NCBI GenBank assembly: GCA_019418225.1
Contig: DYCF01000013.1
Coordinates: 1 to 64,000, forward strand
DNA: 64,000 nt
Origin: Clostridiales bacterium
GTDB taxonomy: Bacteria; Bacillota; Clostridia; Lachnospirales; Cellulosilyticaceae
Direction of reading: 5' to 3'
A model generated the notes under the pieces. That model ran no database searches, had not been told where the DNA came from, and saw nothing but the letters and a program-made list of their open reading frames with translations. The stretch's first letter is position 1. The number at the start of each line of letters is the position of its first letter. Positions 18,053 to 27,417 of this stretch are shown here, one piece after another. Made by a program: the position numbers and the translations under genes.

Positions 18053-20557
18053 TTATTTTGTGCCATCAAAGAAGTTCTTTTCCCATGTATCATTTTCGAA
18101 ATCAAAGAATACGAGTGTACCACTATACAATTCTTCTTCTTTTCTTAAAATAGGTAAAATATAAAATCCCCATTCAATCTCATCTACCCATATAAAAAAC
18201 TTAATTTCATTATTCTCAATCGTATCTGTTTCATCTTGTACAATTTTTTCAGGGTATTCACTTTCAATTTCATAATAGGTTGTCAATTTAAAATCTACTG
18301 CTTGATAGCTATAATCATAAACTCTAAGCACTTTGCCTTCTCTGTCTTTTAGGTAAAGCTTTAATGTCATACCATCTTTAAATCTTGAAATTGTACCTGT
18401 TTCTTTATTTTTGCGAAGGCTATACATCAATGTCTTTTCTATATTTTCATGTGTATATGCAGTTAATTCATATGGGAAGACTGAACTAATATGTTCTTTT
18501 TGAAGTGACATATAACCTAGCTTTAAATGATGATAGTACTTTATCGCACCATATAAACAATCTAACTTTAAAGTCTTTTTATCGTCTTTTTTATAATTTA
18601 AATACTTTCCTGGAACAAATTCTTTTAAAGCCTCTTTAAATAAAGAAGCCTGACAGGATTGACCCGTTAATTTAATAAGCTGATATTCCATAAGCTGCTC
18701 ATTTTCATAAAAAGGCATTAATAACTTTTGTACAATTCCATAAACATCTCCTCTTAATAAGCTATAAATTTCATAACGATATACTATTATGGGTTCTAAT
18801 TCATTAAGATGCTCTAATTGTCCATGCTTATTTACCGATAACTTCCATTTATCTATATGAATATGTTGTTTTCTCACATCATCTATGGGCTCATCTTCTA
18901 AGCTTAATTTCATTTCGTAAAGTGGTCTACCTCCAAAAAAGGCTTGTTTTACCTCTTCAGCTAATTCAAATAGATAATAATAATTTTGCTTTACTTTAAA
19001 ATATTCCGCTACATTCACACGCTCATAATTTTTAAATTGCGTAGGTAAAACTTCTTCTGCTTGATTATAAAGTTGTTCTAACCTTTCGTAATTAACTTCT
19101 TCTTCTTCAAATACTCCAAATAACGTAGTGGTATGTTGTAACTGACCCACTAACTGTAACTTTAATAATTGCATTACACGATAGGTTAGGTTATTACCAC
19201 CAAAATTTGTATCACCATTTTCATATGAAGTTGCCATATTAATATGATAAGCTACACGTTTATTGTTTATAGTAAACTCACAAGCAGTTAAATCTGTTGT
19301 CCCACCACCACAATCAATAATCAAGGCCTTATAAGTCTGATTGGACACATAATTATCTTTTTCAATAAGCCCATTAATAACATTAAAGACAACAGCCACG
19401 CCTTCATCTAATGTGGTTTTAACTTCATATTCCTCAAGTATTTCTTCAAATAACTTTTCAAATTTTTTATTCTGTCTAATAGGCGTTAAAAATCTAATTT
19501 CATTGAAAGTCTTTTTAAAATAATTTTCCCCACATGCAAGAATATACTCGAAATAAACCTTTAATATATCCTTTCGTTTGATCCACATATACTGTCCATC
19601 TTCAGAAGTAATCTTTTCCATGCGTTCATAATCACTAATCCATCGCTTAATATCAAAGAAAACATGAATACCTGCTTTAATATAATTAGAAGCTGATAAT
19701 CTTAAGGCATCATAACCTATTAAATAATCTATCTTTTCTTCAGAAATAGCTTTTACAGCTATGACACTGGGAATAAAGGGTGTGACTTTTTTTTCAGCAC
19801 ATGTACTATCTAAAACCTGCGCCACTTGGATTCCCTTTTCTTCATCAAATATACCTAGTGTTGTATTACACGTTCCAAAATCAATTACCAATGGCTGTTC
19901 TGATTGTTTAGGTATTTGCAGCTTAAATTCTAAAATAGGCACTCTGGCATATGTTATATGATGCGGTAATATTTCATTTTCATTATAATAATGGGCATAT
20001 AACAGATCTGATTCTTTCTGTTCAAAATACAATAAAAAGTAATGGCCATTTGTAATTTCTTGTGCGGGTATTTCTTTTGTTTTCATTAAATAGTATTCAT
20101 TACCCACCTTATGTAAGTTAAAAATAGTGGCAATATGAAATTGTTCATCTACTAATAACATATTGCCTTCTGTTAATATCTGCTGTGCAGTTATCGTATA
20201 GTGATCATATATCCCTACATCTAAACCTTCATAAACCTTAATCTTACTAGGTACGATTAAATGACTATCATTTTGAAGGACATGCTCTACCTTTTTTAAT
20301 AGACTTTCTAATCGGGCAATGCCTTCTTCCTCAAATTCTTTGATAAATTTTGTTTCCTGTACCCCACGATAAACCATAATAAGGTGAATAAGTGCTTCTC
20401 GATTAAGTTCAATTATTTGATTTTTAACAAGCTTCTCCTTAATACATATTTCTTTAAGTTGATAGGTCGTTTTTCTACAAAGTTCAGTATATGTATATCT
20501 TTGTGTATGTTGATTGGTCTCTTCATTCTTGTAAAGTTTATATGAGTACCTTGCCAT
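18053..20557 (-). CDS. Hsp70-like ATPase with long N-terminal extension
   Basis: 834 residues from the ATG at 20557, 7-8 nt after GGTGAGG (a GTG at 20566 is the alternative). The actin/Hsp70 nucleotide-binding motifs are present: phosphate-1 VIDFGTCNTTLGIF near 221, phosphate-2 IIDCGGGTTDLTA near 412 and adenosine IKLTGQSCQASLF near 626. About 215 residues precede the ATPase, which canonical DnaK lacks. The C-terminal 150 residues do not look like the DnaK substrate-binding domain. Related Hsp70-like proteins appear in other bacterial operons as dedicated chaperones. A J-domain gene in the same operon could be its partner. Confidence 0.8.
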   Translation of the reverse strand: MARYSYKLYKNEETNQHTQRYTYTELCRKTTYQLKEICIKEKLVKNQIIELNREALIHLIMVYRGVQETKFIKEFEEEGIARLESLLKKVEHVLQNDSHLIVPSKIKVYEGLDVGIYDHYTITAQQILTEGNMLLVDEQFHIATIFNLHKVGNEYYLMKTKEIPAQEITNGHYFLLYFEQKESDLLYAHYYNENEILPHHITYARVPILEFKLQIPKQSEQPLVIDFGTCNTTLGIFDEEKGIQVAQVLDSTCAEKKVTPFIPSVIAVKAISEEKIDYLIGYDALRLSASNYIKAGIHVFFDIKRWISDYERMEKITSEDGQYMWIKRKDILKVYFEYILACGENYFKKTFNEIRFLTPIRQNKKFEKLFEEILEEYEVKTTLDEGVAVVFNVINGLIEKDNYVSNQTYKALIIDCGGGTTDLTACEFTINNKRVAYHINMATSYENGDTNFGGNNLTYRVMQLLKLQLVGQLQHTTTLFGVFEEEEVNYERLEQLYNQAEEVLPTQFKNYERVNVAEYFKVKQNYYYLFELAEEVKQAFFGGRPLYEMKLSLEDEPIDDVRKQHIHIDKWKLSVNKHGQLEHLNELEPIIVYRYEIYSLLRGDVYGIVQKLLMPFYENEQLMEYQLIKLTGQSCQASLFKEALKEFVPGKYLNYKKDDKKTLKLDCLYGAIKYYHHLKLGYMSLQKEHISSVFPYELTAYTHENIEKTLMYSLRKNKETGTISRFKDGMTLKLYLKDREGKVLRVYDYSYQAVDFKLTTYYEIESEYPEKIVQDETDTIENNEIKFFIWVDEIEWGFYILPILRKEEELYSGTLVFFDFENDTWEKNFFDGTK

Positions 20558-20574
20558 GCCGCTCACCTCACCTT

Positions 20575-21267
20575 TTAATACAATGCAATTTCATCTAAAA
20601 TACTAGTTTCTGGAACTTCCATAATACAAAAATGATACTCCCAATATATTGATAACCTTGTATGTAAAGGTAAGAATATCTCACATATCATTTGCAATTT
20701 GTTTTTATTAATCTCGCTCTTGCGCTCACCTATATAAATAAGTAATTCATCTTTTGCATCTTGATTCTGGTATATATAACTTCTTTTAAAAATTGCTCCC
20801 ATTATCTTGCGAAAAATCAGCTGGGATACGCCTGTTTTATAAAGCATTAAAATACCATCTAACAAAGCATTTTTTTCTGCATACGGCATTGCTTTAAAAA
20901 CATGGGCAATCCTTTGCCCATAAATGCCACTTTGTAAATCATTTGCAATAAACTTTCTATAATATTCGCTTTTACATAGCCCTTGTTTTAAATCAATACT
21001 TGCTAAATAGTGCATCAATACATCTAGTAGCACTTCCCTTAGTTCTAATTCTTCTTTAAAGTCAATATGAAATAAATCCTTAAATATACTATAAAATCGG
21101 TAATATGGGTTAATTTCTACCTCTAACTCTTCTAGTTTTTTAGTATTAAGATCTTCAAAACTTATTTCCATATAAGGACTATAATGTTTTGCAAGTATAA
21201 ACCTTATTTTTTCAGGTGAAATTCCTTGCTGTTTAGCTCTTAATAAAACATCCCATATATAATTCAT
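20575..21267 (-). CDS. Uncharacterised helical protein
   Basis: 230 residues, soluble, mostly helical, rich in aromatic residues (YYRFYSIFKDLFHIDF, SIYWEYHFCIMEV). I see no signal peptide, membrane segment or known motif. It overlaps the upstream gene by 4 nt (ATGA) and ends 18 nt before the Hsp70-like gene, so the two are probably translated together. The function is unknown; conserved placement beside the Hsp70-like protein would make it a cofactor or client. Confidence 0.45.
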   Translation of the reverse strand: MNYIWDVLLRAKQQGISPEKIRFILAKHYSPYMEISFEDLNTKKLEELEVEINPYYRFYSIFKDLFHIDFKEELELREVLLDVLMHYLASIDLKQGLCKSEYYRKFIANDLQSGIYGQRIAHVFKAMPYAEKNALLDGILMLYKTGVSQLIFRKIMGAIFKRSYIYQNQDAKDELLIYIGERKSEINKNKLQMICEIFLPLHTRLSIYWEYHFCIMEVPETSILDEIALY

Positions 21268-22553
21268 AATAGCCTTCCTTCACAACGATATTCAGGATAA
21301 TAATGTTGAATTTCTGAAATAATAAAACTTAAAATATCTCTTGTTACATAAGAAGTTTGTCCTTTTTCATAAAAGCTAAGTAATAAAACCTTCCTATAGC
21401 TACTATCTCTAATTTCATCAATAATAAAGGGATTTAAATTATAAGTTTCAGACTCTGTATATGTACTTGCATCTATAATCTTAATATCTCCCAGTTCAAT
21501 TTGCTCAGCAGCTTCTAAAATATTTAGTAAACGTATAATTTCTGCTTTCGTTTTTATAGGATAAATGACTTGCTGTGCAATTTTATCTAAAAAATTCACT
21601 TTCCTAGCATTTGTCATAATCTCATAATACTTTCCTCTTATATCATTTAAAGTAGGCACTGTAATTTTATAAACATCCCATATCATACTTTCTTCCGTAT
21701 CTGCTGTAACATAAAGATATTCTTTTGCATGACGTATGCTTTTACACTTTTCTGAGTCGACCAAATAACCATGTTGCATACCAAGCTCTCTTAAGGATAT
21801 TTTATGCTCATAAAGAAATTCTTCTTCACAGGGCATAGCAAATCCCATTCCCATCACACTTAATTTTTCAATGTTCCATACAGGTACCATATTGTATTTT
21901 ACATAGTGTCCGTATTCTCCAAAATCAACTACTATTTCTTCTATCTGCTCTTGATTATTTAATTCTTCTTCAACACTTATAAGATAAACATTCACCATTT
22001 TATTGATATAAGGTGCATTAATCGTATGCCATGGAATTTGGTTTTCTATAAAAATCTTATACATATCTTTGATTTTTGTATTATATGTCTCATCTCTTTC
22101 AAGTTCGAAATAGGCTGTATATATTTTTTTATCTGTTCGAATGCTTCCTTTAAAGAGTTTTCTTTGCTTTAATATTTCATTAAATATTAAATAATCACAT
22201 TGAAAAAACACCTTAAATATAAAGGTCTTTTTTTGATTTAACAGATTTTCTAATATATCATTCATATCATAGCTTATATCTTTTAAGTCATTTGGTGTCA
22301 TAGGATATAAAAAGTCATGTATAGGGTCTATATCTTCTTTAAATACCGTACTCGTATAAATGGTATATTTTCCTTCTACATATTCAATTTCATCAAATAC
22401 TCTTTGTTCTAAAATAGAATACATTTCTTCTGAATGATCGTATAATCCACTAAATACACCTTCTAAAATATTCTTTAATAATATTCTTTGATTTAAATCA
22501 CTTACATGTTCTAATTGTTCATATATCTCTTCTTTCAACTGCCTACCCCTCAC
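21264..22553 (-). CDS. Uncharacterised protein of the contractile operon
   Basis: 429 residues, soluble, alpha/beta. Some recognisable stretches are QRVFDEIEYVEGKYTIYTST, VYLISVEEELNNQEQ and VDFGEYGHYVKYNMVPVW. I cannot assign a family. It starts 6 nt after the PP2C-like gene and overlaps the next gene by 4 nt, so it is an integral member of the operon. Its size would suit a baseplate wedge or a cytoplasmic assembly factor; no such motif is visible. Confidence 0.45.
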   Translation of the reverse strand: MRGRQLKEEIYEQLEHVSDLNQRILLKNILEGVFSGLYDHSEEMYSILEQRVFDEIEYVEGKYTIYTSTVFKEDIDPIHDFLYPMTPNDLKDISYDMNDILENLLNQKKTFIFKVFFQCDYLIFNEILKQRKLFKGSIRTDKKIYTAYFELERDETYNTKIKDMYKIFIENQIPWHTINAPYINKMVNVYLISVEEELNNQEQIEEIVVDFGEYGHYVKYNMVPVWNIEKLSVMGMGFAMPCEEEFLYEHKISLRELGMQHGYLVDSEKCKSIRHAKEYLYVTADTEESMIWDVYKITVPTLNDIRGKYYEIMTNARKVNFLDKIAQQVIYPIKTKAEIIRLLNILEAAEQIELGDIKIIDASTYTESETYNLNPFIIDEIRDSSYRKVLLLSFYEKGQTSYVTRDILSFIISEIQHYYPEYRCEGRLL

Positions 22554-22558
22554 ATACT

Positions 22559-24451
22559 TTAGTCTGCCATCAAAATAGTATCGATTTGTATAATCTTTTC
22601 ATCGATTGCCTTAGCTGCTCCTTCATCGCCTGCTTCTAAGTAGATGCCTTTGGATAAGATATAAAGCATTCTTGCTTCTTGATAAAATTTATTTGCTGCC
22701 TTTTGATCTGCTTCTTCTAGATAAAGCTTGGCTTTGCTAAGGTTATTTGTATCCGTAGCTAACATTTTATCGATAATTTTGACACGTTCATATAAATCAT
22801 CTACTTTATTAGTAACACCAGCATCCCTATACATATCTTGTGCCATTAAATAATACATGGCAGCATCTTCTAAGTTGCCTTCTTTATAACTGGCATTTCC
22901 TTGTTTCTCAATTTCTAATGCGCCAAGCTTGGTTTCTAATAGTTTAGCCGCAGCTTCATCTGCTGCTTTTTGTTCTTCTTCAGCAGCAGATGCCGCCGCT
23001 GCCTCTTGTTCTGCCTTTACTTTTTCTTCTTCTGCCTTTTTAGCCTCTTTTTCTTTTTGTGCTGCTTCATCTTCCTGTGCCTTTTTTTCAGCTGCTGCTT
23101 GGGCTTCTTTTTTATCAGCTGCCTTTTGGGCATCTATTTTATCTATTTTTTCGATAGCTTCTTGTTTGCCTTCTTGGAAAAAGTTCTCATTTGCCAGTGT
23201 CTTAGCCTCTTGATAAGCTGCTCTAGCTAAATCTATTTCACCATAATCCATTTGCTTATCACCGTCTTGTAATAAGTCTAATACATCAATAAATTTTTGA
23301 ACCTTGTCTAACTTACCTTCTATATAAGTTTTACCCATTAAATCTGCTTCATAAGAAAGCCTTTGTGCAGTTAGATAAGCCGTTTGTGCTTCACTATATT
23401 CTCCACTTTGCAGTTTTTCATCTGCTACAATAATTTGCTCAAGTAGCTTTTGATAACTGTCAAGGGTTGTTTTTTCTTTTTCATCTTTTACCTTTTTAGC
23501 TAAAGTCAGCGCCTCTGTATAGTCCTCATTGGCTTTTAAGTAATTTTCACTTTGCACATATTTTTCTGCACTAGCTATGTAATCTTGCATTTGAGCAATA
23601 TTATTCTGTTTGATACGATGCTTAATATAAAGTGTAATCCCTAAGGTGCCCCCTATTAATATAATAGGTAATGCAATCATTACAACTTGTTTGAAAGTAA
23701 TCTTTTTCTTAGGATTTTGATAAACCTTATTAACAAAAGTTACTGCAATGGTGTAATTATCAATTTCCTCTGGCTGTTTGGCTAGCATTAATTCTTCTAC
23801 ACCATCAACGACTTCTTGAGGTTCTTTAGCTTCACTCGTGGCATCCAATAATTCACCTTCGCCGCAGTTTTCCCAAATACCTCTTGTTACGAGCGCCCAT
23901 AAGTCACCATCTTCTAACTTAAGCTTTTTTGAAATAAACGGCTGCATAAAGCCTTCTTGTCCTAAATAGGTATATAAGTTATGACGTTCTTCGTGTACTG
24001 CCACCTTATCTTGGGGTAACTTATTATCTTCTACCAAAAGCTGACTAAGGGATTGATCCTCTGTCTTATATAAAATACGTCCATTACGCACAAGATAAAA
24101 TCTTGTATTTCCTACTTCCACATATCGCATTTTAATATAATCTGTTACAATCACAGTTACAGCGGCTTTTAAATGCATTTCTCTGCTTTCAGCTTGCAGC
24201 AAGCGATGGGCACGCCTAATGTATTCTCTTAATGCTCTTTTACGAAAAGTAGGCTTTTCTGTGAAACTCCGAATAATACTTTCTGCCACCAGATGGCCTG
24301 TTTTTTTCTCTAGGTCTTCATCAATCCCGTCAACTAGTACATAACAGGCTAGCTTGTCTAACTCTACAAAAGCAAAGTAATCTTTGTTTATCAGCTTACT
24401 GCCTGCTTCAGATATAAATTTTGTTTGAAAGCTTGAATTGATTTTTCTCAT
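22559..24451 (-). CDS. PP2C-fold (likely inactive) membrane protein with coiled-coil/TPR-like tail
   Basis: 630 residues. Residues 1 to about 245 follow the PP2C layout: KDYFAFVELDKLACYVLVDG, LKAAVTVIVTDYIKMRYVEVG and DNYTIAVTFV. The metal-binding GDSR motif reads GNTR, and the SDGL motif reads TRGI, so catalysis is doubtful. A membrane segment lies at about 255-276 (VVMIALPIILIGGTLGITLY). The tail is repetitive and helical, with TPR-like units (NEDYTEALTLAKK) and an Ala/Glu/Lys coiled coil near 420-500. Orientation would place the PP2C part inside and the tail outside, or the reverse. It overlaps the next PP2C-like gene by 4 nt. Confidence 0.75.
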   Translation of the reverse strand: MRKINSSFQTKFISEAGSKLINKDYFAFVELDKLACYVLVDGIDEDLEKKTGHLVAESIIRSFTEKPTFRKRALREYIRRAHRLLQAESREMHLKAAVTVIVTDYIKMRYVEVGNTRFYLVRNGRILYKTEDQSLSQLLVEDNKLPQDKVAVHEERHNLYTYLGQEGFMQPFISKKLKLEDGDLWALVTRGIWENCGEGELLDATSEAKEPQEVVDGVEELMLAKQPEEIDNYTIAVTFVNKVYQNPKKKITFKQVVMIALPIILIGGTLGITLYIKHRIKQNNIAQMQDYIASAEKYVQSENYLKANEDYTEALTLAKKVKDEKEKTTLDSYQKLLEQIIVADEKLQSGEYSEAQTAYLTAQRLSYEADLMGKTYIEGKLDKVQKFIDVLDLLQDGDKQMDYGEIDLARAAYQEAKTLANENFFQEGKQEAIEKIDKIDAQKAADKKEAQAAAEKKAQEDEAAQKEKEAKKAEEEKVKAEQEAAAASAAEEEQKAADEAAAKLLETKLGALEIEKQGNASYKEGNLEDAAMYYLMAQDMYRDAGVTNKVDDLYERVKIIDKMLATDTNNLSKAKLYLEEADQKAANKFYQEARMLYILSKGIYLEAGDEGAAKAIDEKIIQIDTILMAD

Positions 24452-25287
24452 ACTGCATCCTTCCTAGTTTGATTAATCTTAGTCACAATAACGGTTGCAT
24501 TTTCTTTGTTCTCATTGGATGAATCCTTCACAGCATTTATAATATACTGTGCCTGTACTTTCGCACTAAGGGTGCTATCTTTTAAAATACTTTCTACTTC
24601 ACACATCGTTATATTTTGATAAACCCCTTTGGTCATCATGAGTACAATATCCCCTTTTTTTAATTGCACGGGTACATCATAAAGTTCAATGTCCTTGAAG
24701 CCATCTTGACCAATATAATTCCATAGACGTTCTTCTTTTAGGGTCCAAAGTGCTTTTTGTTTTGTAAGCTTTCCTGTTTTATAAGCACTTTGTGCCAGCT
24801 TGCTTAAAGTATGGCCTTCGCTTAAAGGAATCAAATCCCCACCACGAAAAACACAAATTTTAATATCCCCAGCCAGTGCATAAACCAGTTCATCTGCATG
24901 TATAAAAGCAGCAAGCAAACTACATCCTCCTGTACGGTCCTCTAAAAGCTTAAGCACCTCAAAGTTGGCTAAGTTAAAGGCACGTTTAAAGAAATATTGA
25001 GGGTTGGTTAACTTTTTATATTGCAGATAAAGTGAGCGACAAGCATTTAGTGCTGCCCTACTTGCCACCTTACCTAAATTACCTTTTCCAAAGCCATCTC
25101 CTAAGAGGGCTAATAGTCCTGCTTCTCCTTCTATAATTTCAAAAGCATCTGCCTGTACCTCTAAGTCTCCTATAAAAGTAGCACTGCCAATCTCCATAGG
25201 GGGCTTAATCTCTTTTTGCAATTTTTTTTGCCAACTCACTCTTAGGCCTATCAGTACCATTAATAAAACAATTATTCCTATCATCAT
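24448..25287 (-). CDS. Membrane-anchored PP2C-fold protein with degenerate active site
   Basis: 279 residues. An N-terminal membrane anchor (MMIGIIVLLMVLIGLRV) is followed by a PP2C fold: ADAFEI, LLALLGDGFGKGNLGKVAS, GCSLLAAFIHADELVYALAGD and NATVIVTKI. The first Asp-Gly is kept (GDGFGKG). The SDGL motif reads TKGV and the terminal DN reads EN, so two metal ligands appear lost. In T6SS regulation, PP2C phosphatases such as PppA reverse kinase signalling to FHA proteins. Here two FHA genes follow upstream in the transcript, so a pseudophosphatase sensor is possible. Confidence 0.75.
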   Translation of the reverse strand: MMIGIIVLLMVLIGLRVSWQKKLQKEIKPPMEIGSATFIGDLEVQADAFEIIEGEAGLLALLGDGFGKGNLGKVASRAALNACRSLYLQYKKLTNPQYFFKRAFNLANFEVLKLLEDRTGGCSLLAAFIHADELVYALAGDIKICVFRGGDLIPLSEGHTLSKLAQSAYKTGKLTKQKALWTLKEERLWNYIGQDGFKDIELYDVPVQLKKGDIVLMMTKGVYQNITMCEVESILKDSTLSAKVQAQYIINAVKDSSNENKENATVIVTKINQTRKDAV

Positions 25288-25787
25288 TTACCTGTATCAT
25301 CCCATTCAAAATGTTCGCCGCAGAAAGGTACAAACAAAAATTTACTTCTTCCAAGCTCCACCACATCATAAGGTGATAGCGGAGTAGGCACATAAACAGC
25401 TTCATCATTTAAATAAGCAATCCCAGCTGCATCTCCTGGCAGCAATACTGTTTGTCGCTTTTTAGGATCGTACACAACAATGGCATGATTTCTACGGGAA
25501 ATTTTGTTATCCCCCAATATTTGAATATCCATCTCATCTGCACGTCCAATGAAATTCTTTCCTGTGCGAATCTTATAATCCTTCCCAACTCTAGCCCCAT
25601 CCACACAAACAAGCCAACCACATACAGGTTCAATATCTTCTTCTAAGAGCTCCATCTCTGGATCAAAATCTTTAGGTGGCTCCTCTACCTTTTCTTTTTT
25701 AGCTGTTTCCATATTACAATAAGGACAGATTGTCCCATACTTTCTTGAACTAAACATATGACCATTTGGACATCTTATTAAACCCAT
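25284..25787 (-). CDS. FHA-domain protein with N-terminal zinc-ribbon
   Basis: 167 residues. Cys6, Cys21 and Cys24 with His10 (RCPNGHMF and ICPYCNM) form a small zinc-ribbon-like module. The FHA domain spans about 60-155, with FIGRADEMDIQILGD, the phosphothreonine-binding SRRNHAIVVYD and YLNDEAVYV. FHA domains bind phosphothreonine; in T6SS the Fha protein assembles or signals for the apparatus. It overlaps the PP2C-like gene by 4 nt and is preceded by a second FHA gene. Confidence 0.8.
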   Translation of the reverse strand: MGLIRCPNGHMFSSRKYGTICPYCNMETAKKEKVEEPPKDFDPEMELLEEDIEPVCGWLVCVDGARVGKDYKIRTGKNFIGRADEMDIQILGDNKISRRNHAIVVYDPKKRQTVLLPGDAAGIAYLNDEAVYVPTPLSPYDVVELGRSKFLFVPFCGEHFEWDDTGK

Positions 25788-25800
25788 TTTCCCACGCCTT

Positions 25801-26397
25801 TCATCTCACTAGTAATTTTGTGTTTGCAATTAGTACAATATCACCTTTTATTAACTTACAAGGTCTATCCTTCGCCAGCTTATAGCACTGACCATCTCGC
25901 CTCTTTTGAATTCTCACCCCATTATTAGAATGTAAATCCTCAATAAACCATGCTTGAGCTGCATAATTAAGAACTGCATGCTGTTGTTCGATTAAAGCAC
26001 TATAAGCACTTTCCTCCAAATCAATATCAACTTCTCTGCTACCCTTATCACGGCCAATTACAAGTGCTGTACGCCCTAACAGCTCCCAAGTTTTAATCAC
26101 CTGATCTTCTTCATTTAATAAGGCAATCTCTGTAATATCTTCTTGTCCATCTACTAAGGGCACATAGCTCGCCTGTCCTAAATTCAGCTGCTCACGTGCC
26201 TTACGGTCACCACGTTTTTTCAAATAGGCGCCCCCTATGACACTTATTAAATCAATTATTAAAAAAACAAATACAATCCCAAAAAATAAGAAATAAAGTT
26301 CCTGAATCCCTTCATCCTTTATAAGCTTTGGAATCATACGTATGGCCAGCAGTACAATACTGCCGATAAAACAATCTAATATGACAACCTGTTTCAA
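25801..26397 (-). CDS. Membrane FHA-domain protein
   Basis: 198 residues. Two membrane segments (about 3-21 and 33-58; LYFLFFGIVFVFLIIDL) are followed by a charged linker and an FHA domain at about 105-198 with VIGRDKGSREVDIDL, LIEQQHAVLNY and DLHSNNGVRIQKR. The Gly-Arg, Ser/His and Asn-Gly positions of the FHA recognition loops are kept. The domain would face the cytoplasm. With the neighbouring soluble FHA protein and two PP2C-fold proteins it forms a phospho-signalling set, but no Ser/Thr kinase gene is visible in the window. Confidence 0.8.
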   Translation of the reverse strand: MKQVVILDCFIGSIVLLAIRMIPKLIKDEGIQELYFLFFGIVFVFLIIDLISVIGGAYLKKRGDRKAREQLNLGQASYVPLVDGQEDITEIALLNEEDQVIKTWELLGRTALVIGRDKGSREVDIDLEESAYSALIEQQHAVLNYAAQAWFIEDLHSNNGVRIQKRRDGQCYKLAKDRPCKLIKGDIVLIANTKLLVR

Positions 26398-26408
26398 ATA
26401 AAATCCCC

Positions 26409-26864
26409 CTATCGCTTTTTCTTAGGATTAAAAAAACTACTAAATAATGCATCTGTGTTAAGAGGATTTGAGCTTGGCCCTTTTCCTTTCATTTCCTTCG
26501 TATGCGGGTCAAAACCAAAGAAATTTGCAAACTGTCCCTCAAAATTCATATTTCCCATATTAGGCGCTGTTCTTTTTGTTTCTGCTTGTCCATGCCCTTT
26601 AAAAGGTCCCTGAGTCTTAGGTTCGCCTTGTGTCTGCTGCCTTTGTTGACCATTTAATTTGCGTTCTCTATCGTACTTCTCACGTTTCGTTTCATCGCCA
26701 ATAATCTCATAAGCCTCCGTAATCTCTTTAAAGATTTTCTCTGCTTCTTGATTATCAGGATTCACATCCGGATGATACTTCTTCGCCAATTTACGATAAG
26801 CCTTCTTGATTTCAGCCCCAGAAGCACTTTCATCAACCCCCAGCACCTTATATAAATTCTTCAT
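26409..26864 (-). CDS. J-domain (DnaJ-like) protein
   Basis: 151 residues. The J-domain is at 1-65 with the diagnostic HPD at 31-33 (KKYHPDVNPDN) and the usual helix III (AEKIFKEITEAYEIIGD). The rest is low-complexity, Gln/Gly/Lys-rich, with FEGQFANFFGFDP and SSFFNPKKKR at the end. No zinc-finger or client-binding domain is present, so it is a specialised J protein. It probably stimulates the Hsp70-like ATPase encoded six genes downstream. It follows the two Hcp-like genes after a stable hairpin. Confidence 0.85.
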   Translation of the reverse strand: MKNLYKVLGVDESASGAEIKKAYRKLAKKYHPDVNPDNQEAEKIFKEITEAYEIIGDETKREKYDRERKLNGQQRQQTQGEPKTQGPFKGHGQAETKRTAPNMGNMNFEGQFANFFGFDPHTKEMKGKGPSSNPLNTDALFSSFFNPKKKR

Positions 26865-26885
26865 TTCATCCTCCTCTCTCAGCTT

Positions 26886-26922
26886 TATAAAACGGCTGCA
26901 GCACTTGCGTGCAACAGCCCGT
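26886..26922 (-). terminator. Stem-loop between the Hcp-like genes and the J-domain gene
   Basis: A strong hairpin on the minus strand: AAAACGGGCTGTTGCAC pairs with GTGCTGCAGCCGTTTT around a GCAA loop, followed by ATAAAG rather than a long T-tract. It looks like a partial terminator or processing stem that would leave the sheath and tube genes more abundant than the downstream genes. Confidence 0.6.
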
Positions 26923-26955
26923 TTTAATTAAGAACGCAGCGTTAGCCACTTTCTT

Positions 26956-27381
26956 TTATACCCCGTAGCCACCTTCTACAGTAGCTCCAGCAATTTTGTC
27001 TTTCTTTTGCTTAATAATAAGTTCAAAGGTACCTACACCTTCAGTGTCTCCATATGTTTCTATGTAATCTACTACGAAAGCATTTGGATAATAGAACTTT
27101 CTTACTACTTGATCAGCTGCAATAACTTCGATTGTAAACTTTCTATAGCAATCAGCTTTTTCGGCTGGTACAAGTGACCAAAGACCAAGCTTTCTTGTAT
27201 TGTCAAATGGATCTCCATCTACTGCTGTTAAAATCTTACCTGTTACAACGATTGTTGACCCTAAGTCTTTTGAACGTGCATTAGAATCGATTGGTGTATC
27301 TGTTTTGAACTGAAGTGTTTGAATACTTTCAAGTCCTAATTCAATAGTATCAGGACCTTCTACTTTTAATCTAAATCCCAT
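26956..27381 (-). CDS. Hcp-like tube protein 2
   Basis: 141 residues, beta-rich, same length as and clearly paralogous to the preceding gene (MGFRLKVEGPDTIELGLES, YYPNAFVVDYIETYGDTEGVG). The layout, a strand-rich protein ending in a conserved FELIIKQKK strand and placed just after sheath genes, fits an Hcp/tail-tube subunit. It differs from its twin mainly in the middle and at the C-terminus (GATVEGGYGV). Two co-expressed tube proteins could build a mixed tube or serve different cargo. The family is inferred from context and pattern. Confidence 0.6.
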   Translation of the reverse strand: MGFRLKVEGPDTIELGLESIQTLQFKTDTPIDSNARSKDLGSTIVVTGKILTAVDGDPFDNTRKLGLWSLVPAEKADCYRKFTIEVIAADQVVRKFYYPNAFVVDYIETYGDTEGVGTFELIIKQKKDKIAGATVEGGYGV

Positions 27382-27417
27382 AATGCAACTTCCTTTCTCT
27401 ATATTTATTTTTTAACC

